DNA of 64,000 nt from Vibrio astriarenae. Lineage in GTDB: Bacteria > Pseudomonadota > Gammaproteobacteria > Enterobacterales > Vibrionaceae. Location of the stretch: contig NZ_CP047475.1 of the NCBI RefSeq assembly GCF_010587385.1, forward strand, positions 2,108,001-2,172,000, given 5' to 3'. The notes under the pieces were generated by a model. The model searched no databases. It worked only from the letters and a program-made list of their open reading frames with translations, and was not told the DNA's origin. The position numbers and the translations under genes are program-made. How positions within the stretch are numbered: position 1 is the first letter of the stretch; every line of letters starts with the position of its first letter. Below, piece by piece: positions 28,774 to 37,468 of this stretch.

Positions 28774-30921
28774 TTAAATCGGCCTGACGCTGTCTTCATC
28801 AAGAGCAGCATCAAATCGATTCAGCATAAACTGGACATGTTTGTCTTGGTTTAAGCTTGTAAATGCTTGTTGTAGTCGAGCTTGATAGAGCTCTTCTCGT
28901 AACTCTAGCGGGGTTTGCCCCTCTTCACCAACCGTAATTGTTAGCGAATGTGGGCTACCGAGCGTTTTGTTAATCGCTTCAGACAGTTCCGCTTGAGCTC
29001 TTTCTTTATTCAAATGCGCCTGTGAGCTACGTAGCATCAATTGAATCTCATCACCCTGCTGTTGGTAATGAGAGTTTAGCGCCAACTGTTCCACCAGCTT
29101 AGGGATGTCAAGGCGACTAATAAGCTCTGCCCATTCACTTTGAGCAATAGACTCATTCAGCAGCTTCTCCACCATCTCTGGTGTTTTTTCATGCTCTAGT
29201 GACTTTTTGATTTGAGTCGGTGTTAGCTCTTTATCAACCTTCTCGACGACTGGATTGATTGGCGCCCACTGATAAGGTTCATCTGGTTTCGGTGCAGCCA
29301 TTGTCTGTTCTGACGTTCGCGACACCTGAGGCGCAGATAACTGCTTTTTAGCAACGCGATCAATGACCGATTCACGTTGCCCAGATGCCGCACTAGACTT
29401 TTTTCCAGTGTTTCCTTTATCGCCAGCGCTAGAACCGCGTCGAGAGCGCAGCTGATGGCGCAGACCACCAATTGAAGAACCTGCGGAAGGTTGAGTTATC
29501 GCTGTATTTTGGGCCTGACTCGGTGCAACAGGCTCAACTTGCGCTGCCTGAACTGGAGCTGAGCCCTGGTCCATGTAGTGCTCTGGCACTGGCTCATAAT
29601 AAGGGTCAGGGTCCATCATCGGCGGCTCATTCATCATTGGAGGCTGAGATGGTACCGGAGCAGAGTGCTGCGGTGCTGGTTGAGCTGGTTGAGCTGGTTG
29701 AGCTGGTTGAGCTGGTTGAGCTGGTTGAGCTGGTTGAGCTGGTTGAGCTGGTTGAGCTGGTTGAGCTGGTGCAGGTTGCACTGCTGGCTGCGCCATTGCA
29801 ACCGTCTCTGTTGAGACCACATTTACGACTGAAGCTTGCGCTGGGCGGAAAGCGAGCATTCGCAATAGCGTCATTTCTAGCCCTGTACGCTCATTCGGCG
29901 CAAATGGCAGATCCTGACGCCCTTTCAACGCAATGTCATAAAATAACTGCGTATCTTGCGCGGTTAACTGCTGCGCAAGTAACGCGAGTTTTTCAGCATC
30001 AGGCTGCGCTTTATCTAGCGTTGAAGACAGTGCTTGGTACATAGCAATGCGGTGAAGTTGGTTAGCAATTTCTTGCAATAGGTTATCCCACTCAACACCA
30101 TTCGCAGCCAGAGATTGAACACAGTCCATCACGCCTTGCGCTTGCTTTGCAGCAATGGCTTGTAAGATGTGCAGCGCTTGGTCAGTATCAAGCGTACCGA
30201 GCATATGTGACACGGTCTCGACACTGACAGAGCCATTGCCTAACGCAATCGCTTGGTCCGTCAGGCTCAATGCATCACGCATACTGCCATCAGCCGCATG
30301 AGAAATCATGCCCAGTGCACGCGCTTCAGACTCCACTGACTCTTTCGCCAATACCGTATCTAACTGTTCATGAATCGTATCAACAGAAATCGGCTTCAGG
30401 TGGAACTGTAGACAACGTGACAAAATAGTCACAGGCAATTTTTGTGGATCGGTGGTCGCTAGCAAAAACTTCACATATTCCGGTGGCTCTTCTAGCGTTT
30501 TCAATAGCGCATTAAAGCTATGACGCGAGAGCATGTGAACTTCATCGATCAGATAGATCTTAAAGCGACCACGGGCAGGTTTATATTGAACATTATCTAG
30601 CAGCTCACGAGTATCTTCGACCTTGGTTCGTGAAGCCGCATCAATCTCAAGTAGATCGACGTGACGGCCTTGATCGATCTCGATACAGCTATCACATTGG
30701 CCACATGGCTTGCTGGTAATGCCAGTTTCACAATTCAGCCCTTTCGCGAAAAGGCGACCAATCGTTGTCTTACCAACGCCACGCGTACCAGAGAAAAGGT
30801 AAGCATGGTGCAGGCGATTCTGGTCAAGCGCATTTTCAAGCGCTGTCAGGACATGTGCCTGGCCAACGACTTGATTAAATGCCTTGGGGCGCCACTTACG
30901 GGCGAGTGCTAGATAACTCAT
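28774..30921 (-). CDS. dnaX: DNA polymerase III subunits tau and gamma
   Basis: Clamp-loader ATPase of 715 residues (tau). Walker A GTRGVGKTT near residue 45, zinc-binding cysteines around CGQCDSC near 73-79, the SRC arginine-finger motif in ILSRCLQF, then domain III, a long Pro/Gln/Ala linker and the C-terminal polymerase/DnaB-binding domains. The protein is longer than E. coli tau because the linker contains ten AQP repeats (residues 385-414). A slippery A AAA AAG heptamer at codons 506-508 would give a gamma form of about 509 residues. It starts 3 nt after apt stops and is followed by ybaB and recR. Confidence 0.97.
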   Translation of the reverse strand: MSYLALARKWRPKAFNQVVGQAHVLTALENALDQNRLHHAYLFSGTRGVGKTTIGRLFAKGLNCETGITSKPCGQCDSCIEIDQGRHVDLLEIDAASRTKVEDTRELLDNVQYKPARGRFKIYLIDEVHMLSRHSFNALLKTLEEPPEYVKFLLATTDPQKLPVTILSRCLQFHLKPISVDTIHEQLDTVLAKESVESEARALGMISHAADGSMRDALSLTDQAIALGNGSVSVETVSHMLGTLDTDQALHILQAIAAKQAQGVMDCVQSLAANGVEWDNLLQEIANQLHRIAMYQALSSTLDKAQPDAEKLALLAQQLTAQDTQLFYDIALKGRQDLPFAPNERTGLEMTLLRMLAFRPAQASVVNVVSTETVAMAQPAVQPAPAQPAQPAQPAQPAQPAQPAQPAQPAQPAQPAPQHSAPVPSQPPMMNEPPMMDPDPYYEPVPEHYMDQGSAPVQAAQVEPVAPSQAQNTAITQPSAGSSIGGLRHQLRSRRGSSAGDKGNTGKKSSAASGQRESVIDRVAKKQLSAPQVSRTSEQTMAAPKPDEPYQWAPINPVVEKVDKELTPTQIKKSLEHEKTPEMVEKLLNESIAQSEWAELISRLDIPKLVEQLALNSHYQQQGDEIQLMLRSSQAHLNKERAQAELSEAINKTLGSPHSLTITVGEEGQTPLELREELYQARLQQAFTSLNQDKHVQFMLNRFDAALDEDSVRPI
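29393..29415 (-). promoter_or_regulatory. dnaX: Programmed -1 frameshift signal in dnaX
   Basis: In the zero frame the codons read GGA AAA AAG TCT AGT. The heptamer A AAA AAG (29398-29404 on the plus strand as CTTTTTT) allows a -1 slip, after which the next codons are GTC TAG, ending the gamma subunit one residue later. An SD-like AAAGGA lies 8 nt upstream, where E. coli dnaX has its stimulatory SD. I see no strong downstream stem. Confidence 0.85.
29680..29769 (-). repeat. dnaX: Ten tandem copies of a 9-bp unit in dnaX
   Basis: TTGAGCTGG (plus strand) is repeated ten times without a mismatch over 90 bp, encoding an Ala-Gln-Pro linker. Identical units suggest recent slippage expansion; the length is probably variable between strains. 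Confidence 0.95.
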
Positions 30922-30924
30922 TGA

Positions 30925-31470
30925 TTAATGACCGTCGAACTCACAAATGCTGTAAACGTTCAAGTTCATCGCTTCTAGACGCTTGTCACCACCAATCTCT
31001 GGCAGGTTGATAACAAAAGCCGCGTGCTCAACTTCACCACCTAGCTGACGAATCAGTTTCGTTGTCGCTTCGATTGTACCACCTGTCGCAAGCAGATCGT
31101 CCACCATCAATACTTTGTCACCCTCAGAAATCGCATCAACATGAATCTCTAGTGTATCTGTGCCGTACTCAAGTTCATAAGACTGACCGATCGTCTTGCG
31201 CGGCAACTTGCCTGGCTTACGCACAGGAACAAAGCCAACACCTAACTCAAGCGCTAGTGGTGCGCCAAATAGGAAGCCACGCGCCTCAGTACCAACCACT
31301 TTGGTAAAACCCATGTCTTTATACTTCTCAACCAATAGACCGATGGTTGCTTGGTAAGCGGCGGCATCTTCGAGCAAACTGGTTACATCGCGGAACAAGA
31401 TGCCTGGCTTTGGGTAGTCTGGGATGCTTTTGATACTTGATTGGATAAGTGAAATAGTTTCAGTACTCAT
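30925..31470 (-). CDS. apt: Adenine phosphoribosyltransferase
   Basis: Purine-salvage enzyme converting adenine and PRPP to AMP, 181 residues. The PRPP-binding motif [13 protein letters not shown] is near residues 122-134, and the N-terminal [15 protein letters not shown] and [13 protein letters not shown] segments are family signatures. It stops 3 nt before dnaX starts, giving the conserved apt-dnaX-ybaB-recR order of gammaproteobacteria. Confidence 0.97.
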   Translation of the reverse strand: MSTETISLIQSSIKSIPDYPKPGILFRDVTSLLEDAAAYQATIGLLVEKYKDMGFTKVVGTEARGFLFGAPLALELGVGFVPVRKPGKLPRKTIGQSYELEYGTDTLEIHVDAISEGDKVLMVDDLLATGGTIEATTKLIRQLGGEVEHAAFVINLPEIGGDKRLEAMNLNVYSICEFDGH

Positions 31471-31502
31471 AATTGTGCTTTTCTATGTGACCTAAAGGTT
31501 TC

Positions 31503-31550
31503 ATACCAATCTAGGTAAGGCATCAAAAAATACCCTATCCAGATTGGTAT
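31503..31550. repeat. Palindromic intergenic element upstream of apt
   Basis: 10-bp arms ATACCAATCT and AGATTGGTAT enclose 28 nt. The TACCAATCT arm is a form I associate with dispersed intergenic elements in Vibrio. It lies in the apt upstream region and could affect its expression. Confidence 0.6.
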
Positions 31551-31620
31551 AAGCATAGCAGGGACGTTTCCATGCTGAAGATTTGTTCAATGTTGGTAGA
31601 GCCAACATAAGGCTGACATC

Positions 31621-32031
31621 TTAGTTATTTTCTTGGTTTTCAGCAACCGACTCCATCACGGGTAAGCGAAGAAACCATGAAAGAAGTGCGCACATAAATG
31701 CGATTAGCATAACCTTTAACCAAAGCTTGGGGACGACAATGATCGAAAAGCAAAAACTCAGCACGATCAAGACGGCACCGCGACGCTTTACTTGACGTGA
31801 AACCGCACGATGGCTGTGCCAGTTGTCGAGTATTGGACCAAAGGTGGAATGTTGATGTAACCAACGGTGCACCCGCTCACTGCCACGCATAAAACAGGCA
31901 CTAGCAAGCAGAACAAAAGGAGTTGTTGGAAGAAGAGGGAGAAAAATACCGATAGCACCGAGTAGCAGACAGAGACCACCCGCGAGATTCCATAGTAACT
32001 GCTTAACCTTACGAATGATTTTTTCCTCAAT
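31621..32031 (-). CDS. ybaN: YbaN-family (DUF454) inner-membrane protein with a non-canonical start
   Basis: Small membrane protein of up to 136 residues. The translated frame contains the DUF454 signature GIFLPLLPTTPFVLLASACF, then RVHRWLHQHSTFGPILDNWH and two C-terminal membrane segments, aligning along its length with E. coli YbaN, which also lies next to apt. No ATG, GTG or TTG occurs in frame between the upstream TAG and residue 48. Candidate starts are ATT at 32031, ATC at 32019 or ATT at 32016; a GAGG ribosome site lies 5-8 nt before the last two. The alternative is a frameshift in the A6 run at 32019-32025. Function of the family is unknown. Confidence 0.7.
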   Translation of the reverse strand: MEEKIIRKVKQLLWNLAGGLCLLLGAIGIFLPLLPTTPFVLLASACFMRGSERVHRWLHQHSTFGPILDNWHSHRAVSRQVKRRGAVLIVLSFCFSIIVVPKLWLKVMLIAFMCALLSWFLRLPVMESVAENQENN

Positions 32032-32098
32032 GACAATGCCACTCGGCTCAACTTTGAGTAAGTTAGAATGACTCGCCTATTGGCGCAAGTGAAATCAC

Positions 32099-32227
32099 CT
32101 AGCTATTCATATTCTGCAACACTGACAACCAAGTGAGTGTGGCTGGAAGCGTTGGAATCAGTAGAGCGAGAACCAAACCCAAAAAATAGAGTATATTGTA
32201 GGGTTCTTTGAAATCCATATCAGCCAT
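32099..32227 (-). CDS. Small single-pass membrane protein (42 residues)
   Basis: Short ORF beginning MADMDFKEPYN with an excellent ribosome site (AAAGGAGG, 7 nt before the ATG). Residues 12-36 (ILYFLGLVLALLIPTLPATLTWLSV) form one hydrophobic segment; this stretch is given only to place the helix between I12 and V36. The frame is open upstream but the ribosome site decides the start. It sits between rssB and ybaN on the same strand. Family not recognised. Confidence 0.62.
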   Translation of the reverse strand: MADMDFKEPYNILYFLGLVLALLIPTLPATLTWLSVLQNMNS

Positions 32228-32354
32228 TGAAAATCCTCCTTTATCGTTTGGCAACGTGACTATAACCAAACTCAGAGTCATCAAAAACCGAAGGAAAGTG
32301 GGGGTATTGCTCGCTTGAGACCTTCGTCAACAAACGAGCATCGCAAAATAGGAG

Positions 32355-33470
32355 CTAGCCCTCTCTTTGCTGTATGTCGAAGCTGAAGCTCGTTGTGCCA
32401 GTAATCGATAGTGTTAATTTACCCGCCCTATTGATAGGCAGATCGCGGGTGATAAAATTCTTGAGGGACTGACCACCTAGGCGCTCCCCTTCATGAATCG
32501 TTTGAGTAAACTCGTCGCTTGCCCAGCGACAGCCTAAGCCTGCCGGTAATATATCCACGGTGCCACTGGGTAAATCTGCCAGTCCAAACAGCGCAGGAAC
32601 CGACCCTGTGCCTTGTGAACACTCTATACCGCGTTCGATGACACTCATCATATCTTTCAAATCAGCACTAAAGTTCTTCAAGTGGCGCAAGTAGTCATGA
32701 AACAGCGCACGGACTAAGATGGTCGTTGCAACACTAGCAGAGTGATCACTCTCAAAGTCCTCATTACCAGAATCCACAATGTAGAAAATGAACTGTCCGT
32801 TCATCAGCCAAGCATAATCAAACACCAAGGGCATCGCTTCTGTCGATTGCAGCAAGCGGTAGTTACAGCGCCAGCTGCCTTGAACCGTGTCTTTTTCTGG
32901 TAACAGTGCGTGCAATAGATCCCGTGCCGCCGCCGGGTTATTCTGAAGATACTCCAAGTGCCAATGCAGCTCTTGCTCTTCTGGTAATTCTCCTCCCCCA
33001 TCAACACGGTACCACTGGGTTGAAAAATCTTTACCATCTGAGTTGATGGAATCACTCTCATTAATCACAGTTTCAACGGCATCGCTGAGATGTTGATAAT
33101 TGCCAATCGGCTTTGGGAGAAAGTCTTTGATACCGAAACGCAGAGCCTTGGCGACATCAGACATTTCATCGGTGGCAGACACGACGATCACCGGCATAGA
33201 AGGGTATTGCTGACTGACCTCCTCAACAAACTCAATACCGTCAAGTATCGGCATCGAAAGATCACATAGGATCAAGTCCGGTTCAGCGCCATTTAATTTT
33301 TGCAGTCCGTCCAACCCGTTTTCTGCCTCGACAATATCGTAGCCTTTCACGACCAAAAACTGTTTGGTGACCTGACGAAATATCGGATCATCATCTACCA
33401 ACATTATTGTCTTTTTAAGGGCAGGTTCGCTTGCAGGTTGTGGACTCACACTAGGGTGAGTGTTTAACAT
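32355..33470 (-). CDS. rssB: RssB-like response regulator
   Basis: Response regulator of 371 residues. The receiver domain has the acidic pair at D26-D28, the phospho-acceptor D70 in ILCDLSMP and K120 in KDFLPKP. The C-terminal 220 residues resemble the degenerate PP2C-like output domain of RssB, the adaptor that delivers sigma-S to ClpXP. Its position beside aphB matches the V. cholerae arrangement as I remember it. A GAGG site precedes the ATG. The role in sigma-S turnover is inferred from the family. Confidence 0.78.
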   Translation of the reverse strand: MLNTHPSVSPQPASEPALKKTIMLVDDDPIFRQVTKQFLVVKGYDIVEAENGLDGLQKLNGAEPDLILCDLSMPILDGIEFVEEVSQQYPSMPVIVVSATDEMSDVAKALRFGIKDFLPKPIGNYQHLSDAVETVINESDSINSDGKDFSTQWYRVDGGGELPEEQELHWHLEYLQNNPAAARDLLHALLPEKDTVQGSWRCNYRLLQSTEAMPLVFDYAWLMNGQFIFYIVDSGNEDFESDHSASVATTILVRALFHDYLRHLKNFSADLKDMMSVIERGIECSQGTGSVPALFGLADLPSGTVDILPAGLGCRWASDEFTQTIHEGERLGGQSLKNFITRDLPINRAGKLTLSITGTTSFSFDIQQREG

Positions 33471-33769
33471 GTATTGACCTCACTACTGACGCATTTACCG
33501 TCTTACTACTCTGTCAGCCCACCCGAAATCGTATTATTTATTGTATGGAAACATCGAGGAGCTGTATTTTAGGAAATAAATAATGGATAACCACTCTATT
33601 AAAAGTAGTCAGAAATAGGGCAGTGAGCAAGGTATGGGTGACGGTAAAACACAGCATCTAGTGTCAGATATACATCACGTTTTACACATTTAGTTGACAC
33701 AACTCAAGCTGTTGATCAGTATCTCACTATACATTTAATGAAATCGACCACTATTGCGTCTCATATCAT

Positions 33770-34654
33770 ATGAAACTAGATGACCTAAACCTTTTTCGAC
33801 TGGTTGTTGAAAATGGGAGCTACACCTCAACATCACGCAAAACAATGATTCCTGTTGCGACGATAACTCGACGCATCCAAGCTTTGGAAGAGTCTCTTAA
33901 TCTGCGCCTTCTTAATCGTCATGCACGCAAATTGTCACTCACTGAAGCTGGTGAGCGCTTTTACCAAGAGTGCTCTCCACTGCTCAAAACCCTTTCAACG
34001 ACTGCGGAGCTTCTTTCTGATTCGTGCCGTGGGGCTGCTGGACGCATCAAGATTGCTGCTCCATCTAATCTAACTAAGCGTATGATCATGCCGCTGTTTA
34101 ATGCGTTCATGCTTCAGTACCCAGAAATCAACATTGAGTTGATGACGACCAATCACTTTGACCAACTCGACCCTACTGAGTGGGACGTTATTTTTCGCGT
34201 GGGGTCACTACGTGATTCAAGCTTAATCGCGCGTAAAGTGGGTGCGGTTGAAGATATCTTAGTGGCTAGCCCAAGCTATCTTGCAAAGAAGCAGGCTCCA
34301 AGCCATGCAGAAGACCTTGCAGAACATTCATTGCTTAAAGGGCATCCGCTTCTCAAATGGCAGCTAACCAACAGTTCAGGTGAACACGTTGTCAACTTAG
34401 ACAAGGGCCGCTTTGAAGCCGACTCTCTCGATACTGTACGTCGCGCTTGTGCGGAAGGGCTAGGTATCACCCTGATGCCCGACGTTATGATCAGAGAATA
34501 CATGCAGCGTGGTGAGCTTGTGCGTGTCCTCTCCGATTGGCACGCAAACCCACGAGATATCTTTATGCTGTACAACCATAAAGACCGCCTACCAGAGAAA
34601 GTCCGTCTATTTATCGATTTTGTTATCGACTACATAGAGACCAACAAGCGCTAA
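33770..34654 (+). CDS. aphB: LysR-family regulator AphB
   Basis: LysR-type regulator of 294 residues, nearly identical in its N-terminal DNA-binding domain to V. cholerae AphB (begins MKLDDLNLFRLVVENGSYTS), which activates tcpPH under low oxygen and low pH. Winged helix at residues 1-60, effector domain after residue 90, conserved Cys227 in RRACAEGLGITLMPD in the region where a redox-responsive Cys has been reported for AphB. No tcpPH genes are here, so in this organism it probably controls metabolic or acid-response targets. The 299-nt upstream gap holds no structure I can name. A terminator follows. Confidence 0.9.
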   Translation: MKLDDLNLFRLVVENGSYTSTSRKTMIPVATITRRIQALEESLNLRLLNRHARKLSLTEAGERFYQECSPLLKTLSTTAELLSDSCRGAAGRIKIAAPSNLTKRMIMPLFNAFMLQYPEINIELMTTNHFDQLDPTEWDVIFRVGSLRDSSLIARKVGAVEDILVASPSYLAKKQAPSHAEDLAEHSLLKGHPLLKWQLTNSSGEHVVNLDKGRFEADSLDTVRRACAEGLGITLMPDVMIREYMQRGELVRVLSDWHANPRDIFMLYNHKDRLPEKVRLFIDFVIDYIETNKR

Positions 34655-34663
34655 GCTCTCAAT

Positions 34664-34690
34664 GCGCCGCAATTTGAGCGGCGCTTTTTC
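34664..34690. terminator. Terminator between aphB and ydjA
   Basis: 7-bp GC-only stem GCGCCGC / GCGGCGC with TTTTTC on the plus strand, between convergent genes. Confidence 0.8.
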
Positions 34691-34698
34691 AACAAGAC

Positions 34699-35247
34699 CT
34701 ACATAAACTCTACAAAGTTCGACAAATTTCTCTTTGGCGCTTTCATCGGCTCACAGCCTGGTGTTCCTAGATATAAAAAGCCCACTATTTGGTCATCACC
34801 TTCAAGTCCGAAAGCCTGATGAACACTTGGGTGAAACATCCACTTTCCTGAACGCCAGAAACCTTGAAAGCCCTGCGCTACTGCTGCCATCTGCATCGCT
34901 TGCACAGCACAACCCGCAGATAAGTACTGTTCAAAGGCAGGCACTTTTTCGTGTTCTGAGACCTTAGCAATCACCGTAATCACCATTGGCGCACGAAATG
35001 GGGCATTTTTAACCTTGTCGAGTACCGCTTGCTCACTGTTCTCTTGCTGCGCAGCACCGAGCAAAATATCTGACAACTTAGATAGCCCTTCTCCTTGCGC
35101 AATCACAAATCGCCATGGCTGCAAATTACCATGATCAGGCGCTCTCAACCCCGCTTGAATAATATTTTCCAACGCAACACCCTCAGGTGCTGGAGCAGAA
35201 AGTTTAGCGATAGAGCGGCGATTTAATAGTAGTTCGAGTGCGTCCAT
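34699..35247 (-). CDS. ydjA: NAD(P)H nitroreductase YdjA
   Basis: FMN-dependent nitroreductase-fold protein of 182 residues. It begins MDALELLLNRRS and has the family's RAPDHGNLQPWRF FMN-binding stretch near residue 35 and GFLYLGTP near residue 155, matching the short YdjA subfamily, which lacks part of the typical nitroreductase. The physiological substrate is unknown. A terminator separates it from the fadIJ unit upstream on the same strand. Confidence 0.85.
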   Translation of the reverse strand: MDALELLLNRRSIAKLSAPAPEGVALENIIQAGLRAPDHGNLQPWRFVIAQGEGLSKLSDILLGAAQQENSEQAVLDKVKNAPFRAPMVITVIAKVSEHEKVPAFEQYLSAGCAVQAMQMAAVAQGFQGFWRSGKWMFHPSVHQAFGLEGDDQIVGFLYLGTPGCEPMKAPKRNLSNFVEFM

Positions 35248-35302
35248 ACCTTATCCTTTGAAATAACAGCTTTACCGTAATTGATAATAACTCTCAACTA
35301 TT

Positions 35303-35325
35303 AAAAAGGCGAGCCGAAGCTCGCC
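35303..35325 (-). terminator. Intrinsic terminator of the fadIJ operon
   Basis: 7-bp stem GGCGAGC / GCTCGCC with a CGAA loop; the minus-strand tail is TTTTTAA. Confidence 0.75.
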
Positions 35326-35356
35326 AAATCCATGATTAACAATCACTTCACGCGCA

Positions 35357-37468
35357 TCAGTAGAAGCTTTCGTTGTTACCTGCACGCGTCAGCAGCCCAT
35401 CGCAAGGCGCAAATCGATCACCAAACTTCTCTGCATATTCGTTCATCATCTCAACTAACTGCACCAGCCCAATCTGGTCCATATAACGGAATGGACCTCC
35501 GAGGAAAGGCGGGAATCCAATCCCAAAGATTGCGCCAATATCACCATCTCGAGCAGAACGGATAATACCCTCATCTAGGCAGCGTACCGCTTCATTTAAC
35601 ATTGGCAACACGCAGCGCAGAGAAACTTCCTTTTCACTCAACTTTTTCTCAGGCGTCAAACTCAACAGTTTATAAACCGACTCATCGACGCCCTTCTTCT
35701 TACCCCCCTTATAGGTGTAAAAACCTTTACCCGTTTTCCGACCCTTGCGGTCGTCATCAAGCAAAGTGTCAAAAACATCAGGACCTTGGAATCTTGGCCC
35801 CAGTTCTTTAACCATGATTGGCATAATTTTAGCGCCAATATCAACGCCGACTTCATCCAACAATGTTATCGGGCCAACCGGGAATCCGAAGTTCAACAAA
35901 GCCTCATCAAGGTGCTCAATCGGCTCTCCCGTCATCAATATATTGGCAGCCTCATTCATGTACGGTGCTAAAATTCGGTTAACGAAGAAGCCCGCTTTGT
36001 CTTTAACAACGATCGGCGTTTTGCCCTGCTTCTTGGCAAACTTCACTGCCGTTGCGATCGTTGCTTCCGATGTCGAGTCGTGGGGTATAACTTCAACCAA
36101 GGGCATTTTCTCTACAGGGCTGAAGTAATGTAGACCAACGATGTTTTCTGGTCGCTGTGCTTTTTCTGCTATTTGCCCAATAGGCAAAGAGGAAGTATTC
36201 GTAGCGAAAATGGTGCTATCTTTCGCATTCTTTTCAATATCTTCGACCATCTTCTGTTTTAGTTCAAGATCTTCAAATACTGCCTCTATCACCATATCTG
36301 CATGCTGATAGCGAGTAAAATCTGTGCCACCTGAAATCTGCAACATCTTCTCTTGAAGCTGCGCTTTAGACAGGATTCGGCGCTTGCGTTGCTTAGCGAA
36401 TAGATCGTAGTTGTAGCGCATGGCGTTAAGCACACCATCATTCGATACATCTTTGATGCGCACGGGAACTTTTGCCTTTGAAACTGAAACATGTGCAATA
36501 CCCGCCCCCATCAGGCCACCGCCAAGCACGCCTATTTGGTTTACCTGGGCAGGCTCTGCTGACGAACCACTCTCTTTTTTCATTTCTGTGGTAGCGAAGA
36601 AGATGGAACGAAGCGCGGCAGACTCTGATGTCATCACCAACTCACCAAAACGCTTGGCCTCAAACTCCAAGCCTTTTGGCATGCCATTCTCAAGACCATG
36701 TTTGATCACATCGAGAATCGCGTCAGCGGCCGGGTAATTGCCTCGCGTTTTGGCGCGTGTTTTCTTAGCGGCTTGCTCGAAAATCATTTTTCGACCCAAG
36801 CCTGTGCCTGACATCAATTTCTCTTTGTTAGAGACCTTCTCTTTTTTACGCTTACCTTTATCAAGCATTGAGATAGCAACGTCTTTTAAGATACTTACGG
36901 GAACACTGGCGTCTACCACACCCAGTTTTTTCGCCTTCTTGGCTCGCAATTGCTTACCCGTCAAGATCAGGTCAAGGGATGGAAGCAGACCAATTAATCT
37001 TGGTAGTCGCTGTGTACCGCCAGAACCAGGCAACAAACCCAATTGCACTTCGGGTAAACCTAAACGAGTAATATCCGCATCACTACACACGCGATAGTCA
37101 CAAGCAAGAGCCAGCTCTAAGCCACCTCCAAGGCAAGGCCCGTGAATCATCGCCACCACAGGAAAAGGAAGAGCTGACAGTTGCTGGAACATCTCCTGCC
37201 CTTTTGCAGCTAACGCTTTGGCTTCTTCGGCAGAGTTGCACGCCGCCAACATTCGGACATCCGCACCAGCAATAAAGTTGTCAGGCTTTCCTGATTCAAT
37301 GACTAAGCCTTTTAGGTCACTATGTTCATTTAGTTGCGAAAAAACCTCTGTCATTTCATCGGCAAACGCTGCTTGCAGTGTGTTCATCTTCTCACCCGGC
37401 ACATCAATGGTCAGCCAAGCGAGTTTCTGTTCGTCAATGTTTAATGTAAAAGCGTTCTGAGTTGTCAT
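35357..37468 (-). CDS. fadJ: Fatty-acid oxidation complex alpha subunit FadJ
   Basis: Bifunctional enoyl-CoA hydratase / 3-hydroxyacyl-CoA dehydrogenase, 703 residues. Crotonase domain with GADVRMLAA and [15 protein letters not shown], then the NAD-binding [15 protein letters not shown] near residue 312 and two C-terminal dehydrogenase domains. Its ATG overlaps the fadI TAA by one base (TAATG), so the two are translationally coupled. An ORF extends 48 nt upstream into fadI but the family N-terminus begins at [11 protein letters not shown]. The FadIJ form works on shorter chains and under anaerobiosis in E. coli. Confidence 0.95.
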   Translation of the reverse strand: MTTQNAFTLNIDEQKLAWLTIDVPGEKMNTLQAAFADEMTEVFSQLNEHSDLKGLVIESGKPDNFIAGADVRMLAACNSAEEAKALAAKGQEMFQQLSALPFPVVAMIHGPCLGGGLELALACDYRVCSDADITRLGLPEVQLGLLPGSGGTQRLPRLIGLLPSLDLILTGKQLRAKKAKKLGVVDASVPVSILKDVAISMLDKGKRKKEKVSNKEKLMSGTGLGRKMIFEQAAKKTRAKTRGNYPAADAILDVIKHGLENGMPKGLEFEAKRFGELVMTSESAALRSIFFATTEMKKESGSSAEPAQVNQIGVLGGGLMGAGIAHVSVSKAKVPVRIKDVSNDGVLNAMRYNYDLFAKQRKRRILSKAQLQEKMLQISGGTDFTRYQHADMVIEAVFEDLELKQKMVEDIEKNAKDSTIFATNTSSLPIGQIAEKAQRPENIVGLHYFSPVEKMPLVEVIPHDSTSEATIATAVKFAKKQGKTPIVVKDKAGFFVNRILAPYMNEAANILMTGEPIEHLDEALLNFGFPVGPITLLDEVGVDIGAKIMPIMVKELGPRFQGPDVFDTLLDDDRKGRKTGKGFYTYKGGKKKGVDESVYKLLSLTPEKKLSEKEVSLRCVLPMLNEAVRCLDEGIIRSARDGDIGAIFGIGFPPFLGGPFRYMDQIGLVQLVEMMNEYAEKFGDRFAPCDGLLTRAGNNESFY

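Noticed and set aside
29680..29769. Regular 9-bp repeats considered as a CRISPR-like array
   Set aside because: Units are contiguous with no spacers and read in frame as AQP within dnaX.
29472..30044. 190-residue plus-strand ORF rich in VELVELVEL repeats
   Set aside because: It is the reverse complement of the dnaX linker repeat; low complexity and no ribosome site. dnaX on the other strand explains the sequence.
31788..32051. 87-residue minus-strand ORF overlapping the YbaN N-terminus
   Set aside because: It is the +1 frame of the YbaN coding sequence; the DUF454 signature is in the other frame. It would matter only if the A6 run were misread.
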